NCBI GenBank assembly: GCA_002409625.1
Contig: DHNY01000010.1
Location: 1-64,000 of the forward strand
Reading direction: 5' to 3'
DNA: 64,000 bases
DNA from: Anaerolineaceae bacterium UBA5404
GTDB lineage: Bacteria; Chloroflexota; Anaerolineae; Anaerolineales; Anaerolineaceae
The stretch's first letter is position 1. The number at the start of each line of letters is the position of its first letter. A program made the translations under genes and the position numbers. The notes under the pieces are model-generated. The model was not told the DNA's origin. It made no database searches and worked only from the letters and a program-made list of their open reading frames with translations. Positions 1-7,538 of this stretch are shown piece after piece.

Positions 1-27
1 TCACATGTATTGAACCCATTCAATACC

Positions 28-56
28 TTGACGCATTTCAAGCCCTGTCCTATAAT
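28..56 (+). promoter_or_regulatory. Near-consensus sigma-70 promoter of the GntR-kor operon
   Basis: A -35 box TTGACG (28-33) and a perfect -10 TATAAT (51-56) are separated by exactly 17 bases, so transcription should begin near position 63. An inverted repeat ATTGAA-CCCA-TTCAAT (9-24) lies just upstream of the -35 box and could be a second protein-binding site. The promoter faces the regulator gene at 87. Confidence 0.7.
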
Positions 57-62
57 CTCTTA

Positions 63-81
63 TGATTAATACTATTAATCA
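63..81. promoter_or_regulatory. 19-bp perfect palindrome at the predicted start site; candidate operator
   Basis: TGATTAATACTATTAATCA reads the same on both strands around a 3-base centre, with 8-bp arms. It begins at the predicted transcription start and ends five bases before the first ATG of the GntR-type gene. Members of this regulator family commonly bind such palindromes and repress their own operon, so autoregulation is the natural inference. Binding has not been shown. Confidence 0.55.
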
Positions 82-86
82 GATAA

Positions 87-773
87 ATGCTCATGAACAC
101 CGAAAAGCTCCCGTTGCTTCACTTTTTGGCAGAAGCCTCTAAGAACGAAAAAGAAATCCCCAGCATTGCTGAGCTGAGTGGTATTTTAGGCGTTAGTATC
201 GCCAATGTTCGCGAGCAGTTGGAGGTTGCCAGGCAATTAGGCTTTGTGGAAGTAAGGCCAAGAATTGGCATCCAAAAGAAGGCTTTCTCATTAGTTCCCT
301 TAATAAATCTTGGCATGAACTACGGTATGCGTTGTGAGTCATCTTTGCTTGATGATTACATCAATTTACGTGCGCATCTGGAGCTTGCTTATTGGGATGA
401 AGCTGCCAAAAACCTTAATAATGATCAATTGGATTACATGCAGTTTTTAGTAGAAGTTGCATTTCGAAAATTACAGCGAATACCGGCTATAATACCTGAT
501 GAAGAGCAGAGCGAATTCCATCTGAGCATTTTCAGACCCTTGGCTAACAAAGTATTGATTAATATCCTGGAAGCCTATTGGGAACTGGAAGATGCGAATG
601 GCTTAAAGTTTTTTACAGATCTGGATGACATGTTAGCTGCTTGGAGCAAGCGCCAGGTCATTGTGGATGCATTACGAAACAAAGATGCAAAAAAAGGAAA
701 ATTAGCACTGGAAAGCTTGTTAGTTTCTCCAATCAAGCAAAAAAGTGTAGAGATTAAAAATAGATTCGAATGA
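87..773 (+). CDS. GntR-family transcriptional regulator (FadR/FCD type)
   Basis: This is a probable DNA-binding regulator of 228 residues. The N-terminal part (about 27-75) reads as a winged helix, with the segment SIANVREQLEVARQLGFVEV and a following Arg-Pro wing. The helical remainder (about 95-215) fits the FCD ligand domain of FadR-like GntR proteins. A second ATG at 93 is an equally possible start; neither has a clear Shine-Dalgarno. The gene lies 15 bases before korA on the same strand, so it probably controls korAB, possibly in response to a 2-oxoacid or acyl-CoA; the ligand is a guess. It shares its promoter and palindrome with the operon. Confidence 0.8.
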   Translation: MLMNTEKLPLLHFLAEASKNEKEIPSIAELSGILGVSIANVREQLEVARQLGFVEVRPRIGIQKKAFSLVPLINLGMNYGMRCESSLLDDYINLRAHLELAYWDEAAKNLNNDQLDYMQFLVEVAFRKLQRIPAIIPDEEQSEFHLSIFRPLANKVLINILEAYWELEDANGLKFFTDLDDMLAAWSKRQVIVDALRNKDAKKGKLALESLLVSPIKQKSVEIKNRFE

Positions 774-788
774 AGGAGAGAAACACGA

Positions 789-2618
789 ATGGCAGTGACT
801 GAACTTCAATCAACAACTGACCTGACACCGATTGTCAATGATTTTTGTATGACGGTTTGTACGGTGAATGGCTCAGGAAGCGCGACGGCAAATAGCATTA
901 TTTACCGCGCGTTGTTCCAGATGGGTATTCCCGTTTCCGGAAAGAACATTTTCCCATCCAATATTATGGGTATGGCAACATGGTTTGTTATCCGTGTGAA
1001 CGAAGAAGGCTTTACCGGCCGCGTTCCACATGATGACATCGTTGTTGCGATGAACCCAAGTACCTTACTCTACGAAACCTCGTTTTTGCCTGAGGGCGGC
1101 GTAATTTTTTACGCTGACCACATTATGATCCCAGAAGGCCATCGTGAGGACCTCATCTATTACCCCATGCCCATCAAAGAACTGATGAAAACCGTGGACG
1201 TGCCCCGCAATTTGGTGGCATACATGGAAAATATGCTTTACGTTGGCATCGTTTCTCAGGTTTTGGGTATTGAACTGGATGAGCTACGCAAGGCAGTTGG
1301 TCATCAATTTGCTGAGCGCGTGGCTATTGCAGAGTCAAACTTTGAGCTGATTAAGATTGGTTTTGACTGGGCTAAGGATAACGTCGAGAAAAGAGATCGT
1401 TTTGTTGTTGACCGACGACCCGTGAAGGGCAACCAGATTATGACCGATGGAAACACCGCGGCTGGTATTGGCTCGCTCTTTGGTGGTCTTCAATTCTGCT
1501 CTTGGTATCCCATTACACCAGCAACCAGCATGATTGAAGCTGCAATTGCTAAAGTAGATGACCTTCGCAAGGACCCCGTTACCGGCAAGACAACTTGTGT
1601 CATTTTGCAGGTTGAAGATGAATTAGCCGCTGCCGGTGCTGCTTTGGGTGCTGGCTGGGCAGGTTTACGCTCGATGACCTCAACTTCTGGCCCTGGCATT
1701 TGTTTGATGTCCGAAAACATCGGCTTGGCTTACTTTACCGAAACACCGATGGTTATTTGGAACGTACAGCGTGTTGGTCCTAGCACGGGTTTGCCCACGC
1801 GAACCGCTCAAGGCGACCTGGCATTCATGTACAACATTGGTCATGGTGATGTAAACCATATCATCCTCATTCCGGGCACTGTAAATGAATGCTTCGAGTT
1901 CGGTTGGAAGTCTCTTGACCTTGCCGAACGTTACCAAACCCCAATCTTTGTACTTAGTGACCTCGATTTGGGTATGAACACCTGGGTCACCGAAAAATTT
2001 GAGTATCCCCAGACACCCATTGATCGTGGCAAGTTGATTTGGGAAGAAGACCTGGAGAAATTTGAGGACTGGGGTCGCTATAAGGATATTGATGGCGACG
2101 GTATTCCTTACCGAACCGTGATGGGCAATATGAGCGAACGCGCGGCATACTTTACCCGCGGTACCGGTCATGATGAATACGGCAACTACAACGAAGACCC
2201 CAAAAACTGGTCCGACATGCTACACCGCATTGAGAAGAAACTTGCCGGTGCGATCGAAAAATTGCCTCAACCGATCGTCAAGAAAGGCAAGAACGCCAAA
2301 ATCGGTATCATTGGCATGGGTTCCACCAACGATGCCATCCTGGAAACGCAAGCCAAGCTTGCCAAGCAGGGTCTTGAAACCGACTATATGCGCATTCGAG
2401 CATTGCCAAGCTGTTGTGCCGTGCGTGATTTCATCACCGAGCACGAACGAACATACGTTTTGGAGTTGAACCGGGATGGTCAACTTAAAGAAATATTGAT
2501 GCTGGAATACTCAGATCTTTCTGAAAAACTCATCTCCATTACGGACATCGGTGGCTTACCGATGACTGCCGTTTGGGCTGTTGAAAATATCTTAGCTGCG
2601 GAGGAACAATATGCCTAG
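789..2618 (+). CDS. korA: 2-oxoacid:ferredoxin oxidoreductase, fused gamma-alpha subunit
   Basis: This 609-residue chain fuses the gamma domain (about 20-185, starting around NGSGSATANS) to the alpha/pyrimidine-binding domain (about 215-600, with YPITPATSM and the Glu of VEDELAA). It is the arrangement seen in KorA-type enzymes. With KorB it oxidatively decarboxylates a 2-oxoacid, probably 2-oxoglutarate or a branched-chain or aromatic oxoacid, forming acyl-CoA and reduced ferredoxin in the cytoplasm. The stop overlaps korB by 8 bases, so the two are translationally coupled. An AAGGAG precedes the start. The substrate cannot be told from sequence. The acyl-CoA could feed the ADP-forming synthetase encoded at 17421-19529. 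Confidence 0.88.
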   Translation: MAVTELQSTTDLTPIVNDFCMTVCTVNGSGSATANSIIYRALFQMGIPVSGKNIFPSNIMGMATWFVIRVNEEGFTGRVPHDDIVVAMNPSTLLYETSFLPEGGVIFYADHIMIPEGHREDLIYYPMPIKELMKTVDVPRNLVAYMENMLYVGIVSQVLGIELDELRKAVGHQFAERVAIAESNFELIKIGFDWAKDNVEKRDRFVVDRRPVKGNQIMTDGNTAAGIGSLFGGLQFCSWYPITPATSMIEAAIAKVDDLRKDPVTGKTTCVILQVEDELAAAGAALGAGWAGLRSMTSTSGPGICLMSENIGLAYFTETPMVIWNVQRVGPSTGLPTRTAQGDLAFMYNIGHGDVNHIILIPGTVNECFEFGWKSLDLAERYQTPIFVLSDLDLGMNTWVTEKFEYPQTPIDRGKLIWEEDLEKFEDWGRYKDIDGDGIPYRTVMGNMSERAAYFTRGTGHDEYGNYNEDPKNWSDMLHRIEKKLAGAIEKLPQPIVKKGKNAKIGIIGMGSTNDAILETQAKLAKQGLETDYMRIRALPSCCAVRDFITEHERTYVLELNRDGQLKEILMLEYSDLSEKLISITDIGGLPMTAVWAVENILAAEEQYA

Positions 2619-3657
2619 TACCATTGAAAAGAAAGTTGAACGCAACCTCATTGGTCTAACCCCTAGTGACTATTCGGGTAAAAAATCGACACTTTGCCCT
2701 GGATGTGGCCATAACGCTATTTCCAACGTCATCCAGGCAGCTGTTTTTGAGCTTGGACTGGCGCCAGAGCAGGTGGTTAAAATCAGTGGTATTGGTTGTT
2801 CCAGTAAAAGCCCTAACTATTTTTTGAACCGCTCGTTCGGTTTCAACGGCTTGCATGGTCGCATGCCCACATTGGTTACTGGCGCATGTTTTGCAGACTC
2901 TAAAATTGAAATCCTGGGTATTTCCGGCGACGGTGACTCGGCGAGCATTGGTTTGAGCCATTTCAAGCATATCATTCGCCGCAACGTTCCCATGCTCTAC
3001 ATCATCGAGAACAACGGTGTGTATGGTCTTACCAAGGGTCAATTCTCTGCAACCTCAGATCAGGGACTGGTTTTGAAACACCAGGGCGAAAACATTTTGC
3101 CACCGCTTGATTTGTGTATGGAAGCCTTGATTAGTGGCGCCGCTTTTGTGGCACGCGCTTTTTCTGGCGATGTGAAGCAGATGAAAGAAATCTTTAAAGC
3201 TGCTATCAGCCAGGAAGGTACTGCTGTGGTTGATGTTATTAGCCCCTGTGTGACCTTCAACAACCGCGCTGAAGCAATGCAATCCTATACCTGGGGTCGC
3301 GCGCATCAGACACCTTTGCAAGAAATCACTCACTTTGGCTCAAAGGAAGATATCGTTACAGACGATTTTGAACCTGGAAGCTTTAAGGAAGTTGAACTGC
3401 AGGATGGTACCTATCTCTTGCTGAGAAAACTTGATATGGACCATGATCCTTCAGATAAGGCAGCGGCTTTGGATATTTTGACTGAATCCTACAAGAAGAA
3501 ATACTTCGCTACGGGTTTGATTTACTTCTCTGAAGTTCCACCAACCATCCAGGAACGTTATGACCTGCCAGATGAGCCACTCAATCGCATTGGAATCGAA
3601 AGGCTGAGACCAACCCCAGCGATGTTGGATAAAATTAACCACAATTTTGGGATCTAA
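2611..3657 (+). CDS. korB: 2-oxoacid:ferredoxin oxidoreductase, beta (TPP-binding) subunit
   Basis: This 348-residue beta chain carries CPGCGH (29-34), which together with a further Cys ligates a [4Fe-4S] cluster in this family. It also has the thiamine-diphosphate/Mg motif GDGDSASIG followed by ENNGVYGLTKGQ. A GGAGG lies before the ATG, inside the end of korA. No separate 2x[4Fe-4S] delta subunit is encoded nearby, which agrees with the two-subunit Kor type rather than four-subunit pyruvate oxidoreductases. It acts with the preceding gene. A strong terminator follows and ends the operon. Confidence 0.9.
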   Translation: MPSTIEKKVERNLIGLTPSDYSGKKSTLCPGCGHNAISNVIQAAVFELGLAPEQVVKISGIGCSSKSPNYFLNRSFGFNGLHGRMPTLVTGACFADSKIEILGISGDGDSASIGLSHFKHIIRRNVPMLYIIENNGVYGLTKGQFSATSDQGLVLKHQGENILPPLDLCMEALISGAAFVARAFSGDVKQMKEIFKAAISQEGTAVVDVISPCVTFNNRAEAMQSYTWGRAHQTPLQEITHFGSKEDIVTDDFEPGSFKEVELQDGTYLLLRKLDMDHDPSDKAAALDILTESYKKKYFATGLIYFSEVPPTIQERYDLPDEPLNRIGIERLRPTPAMLDKINHNFGI

Positions 3658-3680
3658 AGTCTGAAAATTGACACGTATCA

Positions 3681-3710
3681 AAAAAGCTGGCGACATCGCC
3701 AGCTTTTTTT
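3681..3710. terminator. Bidirectional rho-independent terminator
   Basis: GCTGGCGA (3686-3693) pairs with TCGCCAGC (3696-3703) and is flanked by an A-run and a T-run. It can end transcription both from korB (plus) and from the pyruvate kinase gene (minus), which converge here. Confidence 0.9.
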
Positions 3711-3717
3711 ACTTCGC

Positions 3718-5172
3718 TTATTCTTGCTTTAAGTGCTTGATGGTATGCAAAAGGGCAAGGTTTGGTGAGGCGTGGGCACCAACCGGGAAGCTACCAACCA
3801 TAATGACTTGCTTACCACCGGTTTTTGGCTTGACCTTGACCAATTTGTTTTCAATGTGTTCCAGCATTTCTTCAAGCGAATCAGAGCGATTGACCAGAAA
3901 TGGTGTAACACCCCGACAAATCCCAAGCCAGTTATAAGTGCTCATACGAGGCGTAAAGGCAAAAATAGGTACGGTTGGTTTGGCTTTGCTCACCCAACGG
4001 GCAGAATTGCCACTAAAGGTGAACACGCAAATCGCAAAAACGTCCTGATCATCCGCCATGTTTCGCGCAGCAATGGAGGTAGTGACGGCATCGTCGTCGA
4101 TGCTTGCGCCTTGGATTGAGGTTTTTTCGCCCCATTTATCAAGATGCTTTTCTGCTTCGAGGATGATTTCATTCATCATGCGCACACTATTTACCGGGTA
4201 AGCGCCAATGGCGGTTTCGCCACTGAGCATCAGCGCGTCTGTGCCATCGTAAATCGCATTGGCGCAATCGGCTGCTTCTGCGCGGGTTGGTCTGGAATGA
4301 TTGATCATTGATTCGAGCATTTGCGTAGCGGTAATGACCATTTTGCCGCGGATGTTTGCTTCGCGGATGATTTGCTTTTGGATCGCGGGCACCTGCCAGG
4401 GAGGCACTTCAACGCCTAGGTCGCCGCGCGCCACCATAACGCCTTCGCAGACCTCAAAGATTTCATCCAGATTATCAATGGCTTCAGGGCGTTCGAGCTT
4501 TGCGATAATGGGTGGAATGCCCCTGTATTCACACATTTTCTTGAGCGTTTCGCGCACAAAAATGAGGTCGGCAGCGTTTTTTACAAAGGAAACTGCCAGA
4601 AGGTCAATCCCTCGTTTTAAACTGAACTCGAGGTCTGAAAGGTCTTTGTCGGTCAAAATGGGTATGGAAAGCTTTGAGCCGGGCAGGTTTACCCCTTTAT
4701 GGGACCTTAAAAGTCCACCGATGATGACCTTGGCATAGATGGTCTCGCCATCAAGTTGGGTTACCTCGATTTCAAGGTTGCCATCGTCCATGAGAATGCG
4801 ATTTCCGGGTTCGAGCGCCTCGTGCAGTTTGGGGACGTCAAAGGGGATAAAAGTTTGATCTTCAGCAAGCGTTTTGGGGTTCTTGCTTGAGCTAAGCGCG
4901 ATTATTTGGCCTGCTAAAAGGTCTATCTGGTCATTTTCCAGCTTTCCGATGCGCAGTTTTGGACCTTGCAAATCCGCTAAGATTGAGATGGGCTTGTTGA
5001 GCTCATCGGATAAACGGCGGATTAAGGCGATGTTTTCTTCGTGTTGGTCTTGCGTGCCGTGAGAGAAGTTTAGCCTGGCAACATCCATGCCGGCTTCAAT
5101 CATCTGCCTTAAGGTTGCTTCGTTAGAACTGGCGGGGCCAAGGGTTGCCACGATTTTAGCAAAACGGTCCAT
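3718..5172 (-). CDS. pyk: Pyruvate kinase
   Basis: This cytoplasmic enzyme converts phosphoenolpyruvate and ADP to pyruvate and ATP in the last step of glycolysis. The 484 residues show the N-terminal signature TLGPASSNEATL and NFSHG, the active-site region ending IIAKLERPEA, and MVARGDLGVEVP. The allosteric-domain boundary (ATQMLESM and DGTDALMLSGETA) follows. Length is normal and there is no extra C-terminal PEP-utilising domain. GGAGG sits five bases before the ATG. The gene follows argF on the same strand but is separated from it by a hairpin, so it may be transcribed partly on its own. Confidence 0.97.
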   Translation of the reverse strand: MDRFAKIVATLGPASSNEATLRQMIEAGMDVARLNFSHGTQDQHEENIALIRRLSDELNKPISILADLQGPKLRIGKLENDQIDLLAGQIIALSSSKNPKTLAEDQTFIPFDVPKLHEALEPGNRILMDDGNLEIEVTQLDGETIYAKVIIGGLLRSHKGVNLPGSKLSIPILTDKDLSDLEFSLKRGIDLLAVSFVKNAADLIFVRETLKKMCEYRGIPPIIAKLERPEAIDNLDEIFEVCEGVMVARGDLGVEVPPWQVPAIQKQIIREANIRGKMVITATQMLESMINHSRPTRAEAADCANAIYDGTDALMLSGETAIGAYPVNSVRMMNEIILEAEKHLDKWGEKTSIQGASIDDDAVTTSIAARNMADDQDVFAICVFTFSGNSARWVSKAKPTVPIFAFTPRMSTYNWLGICRGVTPFLVNRSDSLEEMLEHIENKLVKVKPKTGGKQVIMVGSFPVGAHASPNLALLHTIKHLKQE

Positions 5173-5196
5173 TATTGCCTCCGGTTATAAAGAAAT

Positions 5197-5228
5197 GCGA
5201 CCCGGTGATCGAGGTCGTTCCGGGTCGC
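5197..5228 (-). terminator. Hairpin between argF and pyk, probable terminator or attenuator
   Basis: A perfect 9-bp stem (GCGACCCGG with CCGGGTCGC) encloses a 14-base loop. On the minus strand it is followed by a T-rich stretch (ATTTCTTT). It lies after the argF stop and before the pyk Shine-Dalgarno, so it likely reduces read-through. The T-run is interrupted, so termination may be partial. Confidence 0.6.
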
Positions 5229-5246
5229 GCAGAATACATTTTTTGC

Positions 5247-6170
5247 CTAATCCTTCATCAAGGTGTAAAGGATAGCTTTTTGGGCGTGCAGGCGATTGTG
5301 AGCTTGCGGGAAGAGCCAGCTGTGGGGTCCATCACAGACTTCGTCGGTGATTTCGATGCCACGATAAGCAGGCAGACAGTGCAGAACCATAACATCAGGA
5401 TCAGCTTCTGAAACCAATTGTTCGTTAACCTGATAGGGAGGGAAGACAGCCTTGCGCTTGGCAGCTTCTTCTTCCTGACCCATGCTCACCCAGGTATCGG
5501 TGTAAATGACATTAGCGCCTTTAACTGCTTCGTGGGGATCATTGAAGAAAGAAAGTTTTGAACCGGTTTTTGCGGCGATTGCTTTACATTCGTCGATGTA
5601 TTTGTCTTCCATATCGTAACCTTCTGGGTTGGCGATGATAAAGTTGGTGCCAAGGATGGCGGACATGCGCATGAGCGAAACGGATACGTTGTTGCCATCA
5701 CCAACATAAGCTAAGTTTAAGCCATCAAAGGTACCGAATTTTTCCTTGATGGTCAAAAAGTCAGCCATTGCCTGACAAGGATGGCTGGCATCGCTTAGAC
5801 CATTGATGACTGGAACGGATGCCCATTCAGCCAGACCAACAACGAGTTCGTGACCGAAAACGCGTGCCATGATGCCTTCAACCATGCCGGAAAGCACACG
5901 GGCAACATCAGCAACCGACTCACGTTGACCTAATCCGATTTCATTGGGAGACAGGTAGAGCGCATCGCCACCAAGATGGCGCATGGCAACCTCAAAGCTC
6001 ACACGGGTGCGCAAAGAGGGTTTTTGGAAGATCATTGCCAGGTTTTTGCCCTTAAGAACGGGTTCGTTACCACCAGCAAAATGCTCTTTCTTTAATTCAG
6101 CAGCCAGATCCAGGAAAGCCAATAGCTCTTCAGCAGTGAAATCAGTGAGGTCCAGAAAATCCTTTTTCAT
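5247..6170 (-). CDS. argF: Ornithine carbamoyltransferase
   Basis: This arginine-biosynthesis enzyme makes citrulline from ornithine and carbamoyl phosphate. The 307 residues hold the carbamoyl-phosphate site FQKPSLRTRVSFE, the DASHPCQ motif, the ornithine-binding VSMGQE loop and the catalytic HCLP. The SMG motif separates it from aspartate and N-acetylornithine carbamoyltransferases. The common STRT reads SLRT here, a variant that also occurs in genuine OTCases. AGGAG precedes the ATG. No other arg genes are in the window, so it is detached from its pathway neighbours. Confidence 0.93.
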   Translation of the reverse strand: MKKDFLDLTDFTAEELLAFLDLAAELKKEHFAGGNEPVLKGKNLAMIFQKPSLRTRVSFEVAMRHLGGDALYLSPNEIGLGQRESVADVARVLSGMVEGIMARVFGHELVVGLAEWASVPVINGLSDASHPCQAMADFLTIKEKFGTFDGLNLAYVGDGNNVSVSLMRMSAILGTNFIIANPEGYDMEDKYIDECKAIAAKTGSKLSFFNDPHEAVKGANVIYTDTWVSMGQEEEAAKRKAVFPPYQVNEQLVSEADPDVMVLHCLPAYRGIEITDEVCDGPHSWLFPQAHNRLHAQKAILYTLMKD

Positions 6171-6205
6171 TTTTACTCCTAAGTATTGTAATTTGATAAT
6201 GCCAC

Positions 6206-6244
6206 AAAAAAGGCCGGAACAAGGCTGGTAACTTTTGCTTCCGG
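6206..6244 (-). terminator. Rho-independent terminator after the two-helix membrane gene
   Basis: On the minus strand CCGGAA pairs with TTCCGG around a loop of about 19 bases and is followed by CC and a run of six T. It directly follows the stop codon of the gene at 6245-7078 and separates it from argF. Confidence 0.7.
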
Positions 6245-7078
6245 TCAGTTTCTCTTGGTTATTCTATCAGACTTTAAGCCTTCACGGGCAACAATAAAGG
6301 TATAAACCTGGCTTAACATCCAAATGAGCACAATCAGGCACAGGATGCCCGTGATGACGCTAATCCAAATGATGATTGTTCGTTGTGTTTTGGGCAGGTT
6401 TTGTTGGTGTTGATCCAGTTTATCAAGAAAAGCGCTGATGGATAGTTTTGTTTCAGACATGTTGGATTTCATGTCGGTGATGTTGGTTGAAAGTTCAGTA
6501 AATTTGCTGTCAAAGGTTTCCAGGTTTGAGGTGGAAGTGCTCAAGCCTTTTTCCAGGGTCTCCAAGCTGTCTGGAATACTGCCAAAGGTCTCAGAAAGGT
6601 CAAGGAGACTGTCGTTGAGGGTTTTTTTGGGCGAATACTCAAACTTTAATAAAGGGATTCTTGAGAGAAACGATAAAGCATCATCGACGATTTTAGAACC
6701 TTGCGCGGCAGCAACAAGCGAATCGCGCCCATCCAATGCCAGTTTTGATAAATCGTTGCCGATGAAATTTTTCACCGTGTTGAGTATTGGTTCAACACCG
6801 GAAACATAAGATCGAACGGTTTCCAGAGAGGTGTTGAGGGTTTCAAAGCTTTTTGAAACGTTTTCAAGCCCATCATTCACGACGCTCAAAGTTGAGTGAA
6901 TACGAGTTATGCCATCAGATGCTACCACAATGACTTTGCGTGTGGTATTGGCTAGGTTTACTGCCAGAAAAATGAGCAGGGCGATGAGGACGATGCCCAG
7001 CAATATGGAAAAACTGCTTTTGATGATGTCCAGGCGATATTTATTGTTTTTGACAAATTGGGTGAATTTATTGGGCAT
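6245..7078 (-). CDS. Membrane protein with two end helices and a coiled-coil ectodomain (unknown function)
   Basis: I do not recognise this protein. From the chosen start it has 277 residues: a transmembrane helix near 20-43, a long polar region rich in Ser, Thr, Leu and Asn with heptad-like spacing (about 50-230), and a second helix near 239-262 with a short basic tail. This suggests an extracytoplasmic helical bundle anchored at both ends, like the ectodomain of a chemoreceptor but without signalling modules. The frame is open ten codons upstream, but GGGAG five bases before this ATG supports 7078. It overlaps ybeY by 11 bases and so is probably co-expressed with it. Confidence 0.65.
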   Translation of the reverse strand: MPNKFTQFVKNNKYRLDIIKSSFSILLGIVLIALLIFLAVNLANTTRKVIVVASDGITRIHSTLSVVNDGLENVSKSFETLNTSLETVRSYVSGVEPILNTVKNFIGNDLSKLALDGRDSLVAAAQGSKIVDDALSFLSRIPLLKFEYSPKKTLNDSLLDLSETFGSIPDSLETLEKGLSTSTSNLETFDSKFTELSTNITDMKSNMSETKLSISAFLDKLDQHQQNLPKTQRTIIIWISVITGILCLIVLIWMLSQVYTFIVAREGLKSDRITKRN

Positions 7079-7538
7079 GGATACTCCCGATGAGAGGGTT
7101 GTTGACACTATTTAGGATCTCATCCTGCATTGTGCTCATTGTTTGATAGTTGGCTGAGGTGTCATGGTCATAGCCACAAAGATGCAAAATGCCATGCACC
7201 ATGAGCATCTCAAGTTCGTTTTGCAAGGTGGACTTTGACTCCCGCGCTTGTTTTTGAGCCATCTGGAGCGAAATGATAATGTCTCCAAGGTAAAAGCAAC
7301 CCGTTTCGGGGTCATAAAAGCCACTGGGGAATGAAAGCACGTCGGTGGCTTCGTCGACCTCGCGATAGTCGCGGTTGAAAGCACGGATGGCTTGATTGGT
7401 GGTAAATCGTAATGAGAAAGCGGGGTTTTGTTCTTCGGTGGCTTTGGATAGGGTGGTTTTGGCGATTTTTTCTAATCGCGGACGATCAATTTTTGACTCA
7501 TAGCTAGGCGGGTAAATGAAATCAATCAATCTTTTCAC
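7068..7538 (-). CDS. ybeY: Endoribonuclease YbeY (16S rRNA maturation)
   Basis: YbeY is a zinc-dependent single-strand endoribonuclease that matures the 16S rRNA 3' end and takes part in ribosome quality control. The 156 residues contain the metal-binding signature HGILHLCGYDHD with its three His ligands, and the upstream TDVLSFPSGF. Translation starts at GTG inside the 3' end of the 7TM-HD gene (17-base overlap). A pairing of ybeY with a PgpH-like HD gene is common in bacteria and supports the call. Confidence 0.93.
   Translation of the reverse strand: MKRLIDFIYPPSYESKIDRPRLEKIAKTTLSKATEEQNPAFSLRFTTNQAIRAFNRDYREVDEATDVLSFPSGFYDPETGCFYLGDIIISLQMAQKQARESKSTLQNELEMLMVHGILHLCGYDHDTSANYQTMSTMQDEILNSVNNPLIGSIHAQ

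Noticed and set aside
1680..2171. 163-codon minus-strand frame inside korA
   Set aside because: It lies wholly opposite a gene with clear motifs, has no Shine-Dalgarno and no recognisable product, so it is a shadow frame. Other long antisense frames (for example opposite the 2,3-bisphosphoglycerate-independent mutase and gmd) were dropped for the same reason.
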